Shown here in pieces: positions 59,297-64,000 of a stretch of DNA of 64,000 bases. The first letter of the stretch is position 1, and each line of letters opens with the position of its first letter. Source of the DNA: Lujinxingia vulgaris (lineage in GTDB: Bacteria; Myxococcota_A; Bradymonadia; Bradymonadales; Bradymonadaceae). The translations under genes were made by a program, and so were the position numbers. Below the pieces are notes generated by a model that did not search any database, was not told the DNA's origin, and saw nothing but the letters and a program-made list of their open reading frames with translations. The DNA is taken from the NCBI RefSeq assembly GCF_007997005.1, contig NZ_VOSL01000055.1, positions 43,618 to 107,617 on the forward strand, read 5' to 3'.

Positions 59297-61036
59297 ATGA
59301 GCAACGATAAGATCGTCGAGTTGAACCCGCATCGCACAAGCCCGGGCATTGCCCGGGCGCTGATCGCCGGTCAGGACACCTCGCTGGGGCCTGGCAACCC
59401 GGTCGAGCAGATTCAGGCCATCCTCGATCGCCCCGACGCCGAAGGCTTCATCCCGAGCATCAACCCGCACAGCCTCTTTCGACTGATTAAAGAGGCGGGT
59501 TTTGATCAGGGCGTCGACCTGGTGCCCTACGCCAGCCCGGAGCAGATCCAGGTCATCATCGACCTGGACTGCTGGGAGGGCGACCACTTAAGCGGCCGCC
59601 GCATGGCCACCTGGATGGCCGTATTGGTGGCCGAGGCCGACGACGCGCGCTTTAAGCAGGTGATCCGCGAGCTCGATCCGGAGGTCATCGCGCTCTACTT
59701 CAAGGCGCACGTGGAGGCCGTTGAGGTGCTCGATCCGGAGGAGGGCATCCCGGACCATCTGCCGGACCGCGTGGAGCTGAGCCCGGACAACGCCTACGCG
59801 CTCGTCTACACCGACGATGAGGACATCGCCGCGCTGATGCGCGCGATGGTCAAGCGCCTCTACGAGGTGGACCCGGCGATGGCCTGGACGCTCTTTGAGG
59901 CGGTGCGCTGGGAGCTGACCTCGCAGATGGAGGAGATGGCCCTGCAGTGGCGCACAAGCCGCCTGGAAGAGTTCGGATATGTCGCGCGCACCGAGGCGCT
60001 GGCGGTCTACGCCTACCTCAACCCGGTGCGTTTTCGGGAGCGCTGGGAGAAGGGCGACATCGAGGCCAAAGTCCAACTCGCTGCGCCCGAGACCTTTGAT
60101 GTGCCGCGGGTGCTCGTTGAAAACCTCGATGAGCGCCTCTTCTTCTTTAAGGTCGTCGACGCCCTCGACGATGACGCGCTTGTGGAGCGCATCGCCGCCG
60201 AGCTCACCGCGCTCAACAACCGCACGATGATCGCCGACGGCATTGAGCCCGGCGAGATCGAGACGGGCAGGGAGGTGGTGCGCCGCACCGGCGGGTATTT
60301 GAGCCTGGGGCTGGAGTTTGTCTCCCGCACCGAGCTTGAGCGCGCCGAGCGGGTGATTCGCACCGTGCCGCTGCGCCAGCTCTTTCAGGTGGGTTACTCG
60401 CTGGCGCATAACCTCAAGCTCAAGGCGGCGCAGCTGGAGCAGCGCCCTACGCTCACGCTCGTCGAAGATCTTCCCTACTCGCTGCTCAACCCCGATGAGG
60501 CCGCGCTCTTTGAGGGTTTGAGCGCGGTGCGTCCGACCTTTGCCGCCGATCGGGCCACCTTCGACATCTTTCACACGCAATCGCAGGTCGATCAGGCGGC
60601 GCTGCGCATCGGGATGCTGGCGTTTAAGCAGATCTGGCTCTTCGGGGTGACGCGTCACCGGGTCGAAGATCTGGCCGCGCTCCTCTACAACGACAAGCTG
60701 CGCAATGAGGCCGACCAGGCCAGCTTTGACGTCTTCTTTGCGAGCTCGCTGGCCACCCACCTGATCGCCGGGAAACCCTGGGTACGCGGGCTCACCGAAG
60801 CCGAGCTGCGTGAGCTTCCCGCCAAACTTCGCCAGGCCCCCTGGGGCGACGATCCGATCGGATATTTTGAGCCGGTGATCGGGCCGATCCTTGTGGAGCT
60901 TCCGCCGGCCACAAGCGGGTTGGCCACGCGCTGGTTGCGCGAGACGTTGGCGCAGCTCGTCGATGAGCTCGGGCAGGTCAGCGACTTCATTGGCGCCGAG
61001 CCCTATACGGAGCTTCTGCTCGTGGCGGCCGAATAA
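59297..61036 (+). CDS. DUF6178-like protein of unknown function
   Basis: 579 aa, all-helical by appearance, without signal or membrane segments. The N-terminal repeats (NPHSLFRLIKEAGFDQGVDL, YASPEQIQVIIDLDCWEGD, RRMATWMAVLVAEADD) match my memory of DUF6178, known from deltaproteobacteria. The function is unknown. It starts 32 bases after lysS and is probably cotranscribed. Confidence 0.82.
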   Translation: MSNDKIVELNPHRTSPGIARALIAGQDTSLGPGNPVEQIQAILDRPDAEGFIPSINPHSLFRLIKEAGFDQGVDLVPYASPEQIQVIIDLDCWEGDHLSGRRMATWMAVLVAEADDARFKQVIRELDPEVIALYFKAHVEAVEVLDPEEGIPDHLPDRVELSPDNAYALVYTDDEDIAALMRAMVKRLYEVDPAMAWTLFEAVRWELTSQMEEMALQWRTSRLEEFGYVARTEALAVYAYLNPVRFRERWEKGDIEAKVQLAAPETFDVPRVLVENLDERLFFFKVVDALDDDALVERIAAELTALNNRTMIADGIEPGEIETGREVVRRTGGYLSLGLEFVSRTELERAERVIRTVPLRQLFQVGYSLAHNLKLKAAQLEQRPTLTLVEDLPYSLLNPDEAALFEGLSAVRPTFAADRATFDIFHTQSQVDQAALRIGMLAFKQIWLFGVTRHRVEDLAALLYNDKLRNEADQASFDVFFASSLATHLIAGKPWVRGLTEAELRELPAKLRQAPWGDDPIGYFEPVIGPILVELPPATSGLATRWLRETLAQLVDELGQVSDFIGAEPYTELLLVAAE

Positions 61037-61175
61037 TGCGCCGTGGATCGGGGGGCGAGGCGATGCCATCGTGGGATTGTGGCATCGCCGACCGCACGTG
61101 TGGTAGGATGTAGGTGCAAAAGCGACGTACAGCCGGTCCACCCCGATCTTCGACCCCGCCTCAAGGGAGAGGTTC

Positions 61176-62918
61176 ATGCGCCAGATCTTCGTCGCCCTCA
61201 TCGCCCTGATTGTTCTGCTACCCACCTCGCAGGCCTTTGCCGGTGAGCTCAGCGGCCGCCTGGCCGACGGCTGGACGGATACGCCCATTGAGGGCGCCAC
61301 CGTCGAGGTGCTGGGCCTCAACGTCCAGACCACCACCGACGCCGAGGGGCGCTGGGAGTTCGATCTTCCCGAGGGGGAGTACGAGCTCGCGATTGAGGCG
61401 CCGGTCTTCGATGAACGTCATCAAAGTCGTCTGGTTCACCAGCGTGTGCCGCAGCTGCGCCCGGCGCGCGCCTACGTCTACACCTCGGCGTTTTATGATC
61501 GGGGCGTGCCGGCGGCGCCCTATCCGGTGGGGCTCCCTTCCACGTCAGGGCGCATCGAAGATCCGGCCGGACCGCTGGAGTTGTGGCGCCTCTGGGGCAG
61601 GGATCCGGAGATGGCCAGCGCGCTCTACGAGATCCCGGCCTCCCAACCGCCGATCATTCGCGTGGGCCGGCGCGCCGACCACACCGGCGCTCAGGGGTGC
61701 ACCGACAGCTCCAACCCGATCGTGGCCATCGATGAGATGACGCTCGATGAGTACGTCAAAGGCGTGCTCCCTCCGGAGATTGGCGTTTTTCGCAACCTCG
61801 CGGGTGCCAGCGAGGTGTACAAAGCCTTCGCCATCGCCGCGCGCAGCTACGGACTCTACTTTGTGCTGCGCTACGGCCCGGGCAACCGCCGCGACCTTGG
61901 GCGCTCGGTGCCGCCGCATAACTACTCCTGGTTTCATATCGACGACACCGCCTGCAACCAGCGCTACGACGATCAGCGGCTCACGATCACCACAAATGCC
62001 GCCGAGGCCGTCTCGGAGCTGATCATGGTCAAGCGCGGCTCACCCTCGACCATCGATAAGTACGAGTACGCGGCGAGCTGCGGGAAGCACGGCTCGCGCC
62101 CGGCGTACCAGTCGGCGATTGTGCCGGATAACGCCCCGACGAGCGCCTGCGCCGGTAGCTGGTGCGGGCATAACAGCTGTGCGGCGCACGAGGATCACCC
62201 CAACGTCTCCGGCAGCGACCGCTGCCTGGTGCGGGGCATCTGCCAGTGGGGCTCGATCTCGTGGGCGGCCAGCGGCAAGACCTACACCTGGATGCTCGAT
62301 CATTATCAGCCCAACACCGAGCTCCGAACGCTGGCTTCCGCGGGCAGTGAGCCGGCCGTGCGACTGACCGGCTACGTGTATGAAGACCCCGATGACATCA
62401 CCGGCAGCGCCATCGCCGGCGCCACCGTGCGCTTGAGCGACGGTCAGCAGGCCACCTCCGGGGCCAACGGCGCGTACAACTTCGATCGTGTGCTGCTCTC
62501 GGAAGGGGAGGTCACCATTGAGGCCAGCGCGCCGGGCTACCACACGGCCACGCTGGAGAAGACCCTGGAGGCCGGTGTGACCAACTGGGGGAGCATCCGC
62601 CTGGAGCTCGACCCGGACTGGGAGCCCGAGCCCGAAGACCCGGAAGATCCCGAGCTGCCTGACGATCCGGTCGATGCGGGCAGCGACGTCCCGGATGCTG
62701 ATGGTGCCGATGTGGGCGTCGATGACGCCGGCTTTGACGACGCCGGAGGCGTCGCGCGCCCCGAAAACCCCTGGACGGGTGGGGAGTCGCAGATGAGCGT
62801 GCTGAGCGCCTCGCCAGGCGTCAGCGGCGGCTGCCAGGCCGCGCCCGGCCTGCCGGCGCCGCTCCTGCTCACCCTGGTGCTCTTTCTGCTGGGCGTGCCG
62901 GGAGGTCGCCGGCGCTAA
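61176..62918 (+). CDS. Secreted SpoIID/LytB-type protein with carboxypeptidase-regulatory-like domains and a sorting tail
   Basis: 580 aa from ATG 61176 after GGGAGAGG. A signal peptide ends near SQAFAGEL. Residues about 25-85 and 390-480 are carboxypeptidase-regulatory-like beta domains (IEGATVEVLGLNVQTTTDAE, IAGATVRLSDGQQ). The middle holds a SpoIID domain: DEYVKGVLPPEIGVF and KAFAIAARSYGLYFVLRYG, with many cysteines. A Pro/Asp/Glu linker leads to a Cys, a hydrophobic segment and GGRRR. SpoIID is a peptidoglycan transglycosylase family; here it is presumably a surface cell-wall enzyme, as sporulation genes are absent. Confidence 0.85.
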   Translation: MRQIFVALIALIVLLPTSQAFAGELSGRLADGWTDTPIEGATVEVLGLNVQTTTDAEGRWEFDLPEGEYELAIEAPVFDERHQSRLVHQRVPQLRPARAYVYTSAFYDRGVPAAPYPVGLPSTSGRIEDPAGPLELWRLWGRDPEMASALYEIPASQPPIIRVGRRADHTGAQGCTDSSNPIVAIDEMTLDEYVKGVLPPEIGVFRNLAGASEVYKAFAIAARSYGLYFVLRYGPGNRRDLGRSVPPHNYSWFHIDDTACNQRYDDQRLTITTNAAEAVSELIMVKRGSPSTIDKYEYAASCGKHGSRPAYQSAIVPDNAPTSACAGSWCGHNSCAAHEDHPNVSGSDRCLVRGICQWGSISWAASGKTYTWMLDHYQPNTELRTLASAGSEPAVRLTGYVYEDPDDITGSAIAGATVRLSDGQQATSGANGAYNFDRVLLSEGEVTIEASAPGYHTATLEKTLEAGVTNWGSIRLELDPDWEPEPEDPEDPELPDDPVDAGSDVPDADGADVGVDDAGFDDAGGVARPENPWTGGESQMSVLSASPGVSGGCQAAPGLPAPLLLTLVLFLLGVPGGRRR

Positions 62919-62974
62919 AGGTGCCAGGCGCGTCTCTGCGTTCAACGCAAACGACATCCCCATCGCGATGAAAC

Positions 62975-63008
62975 AAAAAGCCCCGGTCGTGCGGACCGGG
63001 GCTTTTTT
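62975..63008. terminator. Bidirectional terminator between convergent genes
   Basis: AAAAAGCCCCGGTC pairs perfectly with GACCGGGGCTTTTT (62975-62988 with 62994-63007). Confidence 0.92.
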
Positions 63009-63034
63009 CATGCGTGATGTGATGGCGCGCAACC

Positions 63035-64000
63035 TCAGGTCAACGCATCGCTTAAGTTGACGCGCAGCGCGCGGGCGCGCTCGATGCTCTCAAGCTCGTC
63101 CTCCTCAAGCTCGCCCTCACCGAAGATCGCCGCGCGTTCTGCGGCGCGCGCGCCCTGGGCGAGCGCGGAGAGGGCGGCCTGGCGACGGCGCTCCTCGTCG
63201 GCGTCGAGCTCCACCCGTGAGTGGGAGCGGCCAGGTTCAAAGCTGCCCTCGGGGCCGATGATGATCTGCGCGTCGACCGCACCCAGGTCCAGAGTCTCAA
63301 TGATGTCGCTCAGCCCACCCAGCTCGGGGGGGACGCGCAGGTAGAGCAGCGTGGTGTGGCTGGCGTCGCGGGTGGAGACGAGCTGCTCGCTGACCATGTC
63401 GACCAGATCGGCCAGCCCCACACCCCGGGCCACGGCCTCGGGGGCGTGGGTGTGGGTGAAGGGCTGCAACGTGGGGAGCGTGAGCAGGTTGAGCGTGGCG
63501 TGGCTGTGACGCATCGACGCGGCCAGCGCCACGGCCAGACGCAGCGCGCTGGCCTGCTCGCCAGGGGAGTTCTCGGTGACCACCCGGGTGTCGGGACGGT
63601 CGAGATGTCCCGTCATATCAAGGGTGTGAAGCGCCCCGTAGGTCTCTTGAAGATGGGCTCGCACCCGCTGGCCCACCCGGGCGAAGAGCTCGCCGGGGGA
63701 GGAGGCTTGCTCGCGCGTGTCGATGATGAGGTTGATGCCGCCGCGTGCCAGGGGGGCGAGCAGGTCGAGCACCTCCACCCCCACGGGGATGCGCTCGCGT
63801 TTGCCTTCAAGCTCGCTCATGGCCACGCGCTCCGGCCACAGGGGGGTGGTGCCTTCGGCGTGCGGAACGACCTGCGCCGAGGCGAGCTCCACCACGCCCC
63901 CCGGGCTCACACCCAGGGCGGCGCGTTTGCCCGTGGCCTCCACGCTCACGCCCGGTGCGCACCACGCGGGCCACTGCGGCGCCCAGAGCCGGGCGCGGCG
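63035..64000 (-). CDS. Partial protein resembling a rotary/T3SS-type ATPase subunit but lacking a P-loop
   Basis: The frame stays open to the window edge (322 codons); GTG 63949 is only an internal candidate start. IPVGVEVLDLLAPLARGG resembles the segment before Walker A in F1/V1/FliI ATPases (xxGIKAIDxLxPxGRGQ), and AQIIIGPEGSFEPGRSHSRV resembles the later conserved DGQIxL-xxxxx-SxSRV segment. Where Walker A should be there is DTREQASSPGELF, with no GxxxxGKT. The Walker B region is also not acidic. I infer a catalytically dead ATPase-fold protein. The N-terminus is missing. Confidence 0.6.
   Translation of the reverse strand, partial: RRARLWAPQWPAWCAPGVSVEATGKRAALGVSPGGVVELASAQVVPHAEGTTPLWPERVAMSELEGKRERIPVGVEVLDLLAPLARGGINLIIDTREQASSPGELFARVGQRVRAHLQETYGALHTLDMTGHLDRPDTRVVTENSPGEQASALRLAVALAASMRHSHATLNLLTLPTLQPFTHTHAPEAVARGVGLADLVDMVSEQLVSTRDASHTTLLYLRVPPELGGLSDIIETLDLGAVDAQIIIGPEGSFEPGRSHSRVELDADEERRRQAALSALAQGARAAERAAIFGEGELEEDELESIERARALRVNLSDALT

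Overview
The window is GC-rich, gene-dense DNA, probably from the chromosome of a free-living Deltaproteobacterium-like predator or scavenger (myxobacteria or Bradymonadales type). This placement is inferred from gene content: a pilMNOPQ type IV pilus operon, Ser/Thr kinases fused to other domains, many acidic or PEP-rich lipoproteins, a very large EGF/Ig-like surface protein with a C-terminal sorting tail, a DUF6178-like protein and an archaeal-type class I lysyl-tRNA synthetase. No phage, IS element, plasmid origin or CRISPR array was seen.

Layout. 1-6.8 kb: the start of a PAS sensor, then a three-gene minus-strand operon (acyl carrier protein, enoyl-CoA hydratase fused to a degenerate FadB-like C-terminus, fatty-acyl-AMP ligase) facing a divergent cytochrome P450. 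This looks like a small, unassigned acyl-ACP tailoring pathway. 6.9-13.3 kb: secreted proteins, a flavin monooxygenase, a Ser/Thr kinase fused to a di-iron metallo-beta-lactamase-like (ODP/FprA-type) domain, and a c-type cytochrome lipoprotein. 13.3-15.5 kb: an SDR-like protein, a deletion scar joining the C-terminal remnants of a divergent SDR/LysR pair, and tRNA-Pro(CGG) with its own promoter and terminator. 15.5-28.6 kb: hydrolase, kinase-FGE fusion, crotonase, lipoproteins, HtpG, YacG, thioesterase, YceI, and a two-gene membrane Fe-S/FAD redox module.

29-37.4 kb: a cell-surface block with an OmpA-type porin carrying a Cys-rich insert, the 1299-residue EGF/Ig protein, an acidic lipoprotein and a zinc-ribbon/TM/PEP-rich protein. 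37.5-46 kb: NDH-2-like dehydrogenase, B12-dependent ribonucleotide reductase NrdJ with a candidate NrdR box over its promoter, ProB, and a DksA/TraR protein. 46.2-53.8 kb: pilM-N-O-P-Q plus a lipoprotein; PilQ has an unusual coiled-coil insert of about 375 residues. 54-64 kb: long-chain acyl-CoA ligase, an EpmA-like EF-P lysine ligase beside class I LysRS, a DUF6178-like protein, a SpoIID-type secreted protein with a C-terminal sorting tail, and a partial protein resembling a rotary-ATPase subunit without a P-loop.

The best candidates for undescribed biology are the FAAL/ACP/pseudo-FadB/P450 cluster, the kinase-di-iron fusion, the coiled-coil PilQ and the P-loop-less ATPase-like protein. All function statements come from reading translations by eye; no search or structure prediction was run.
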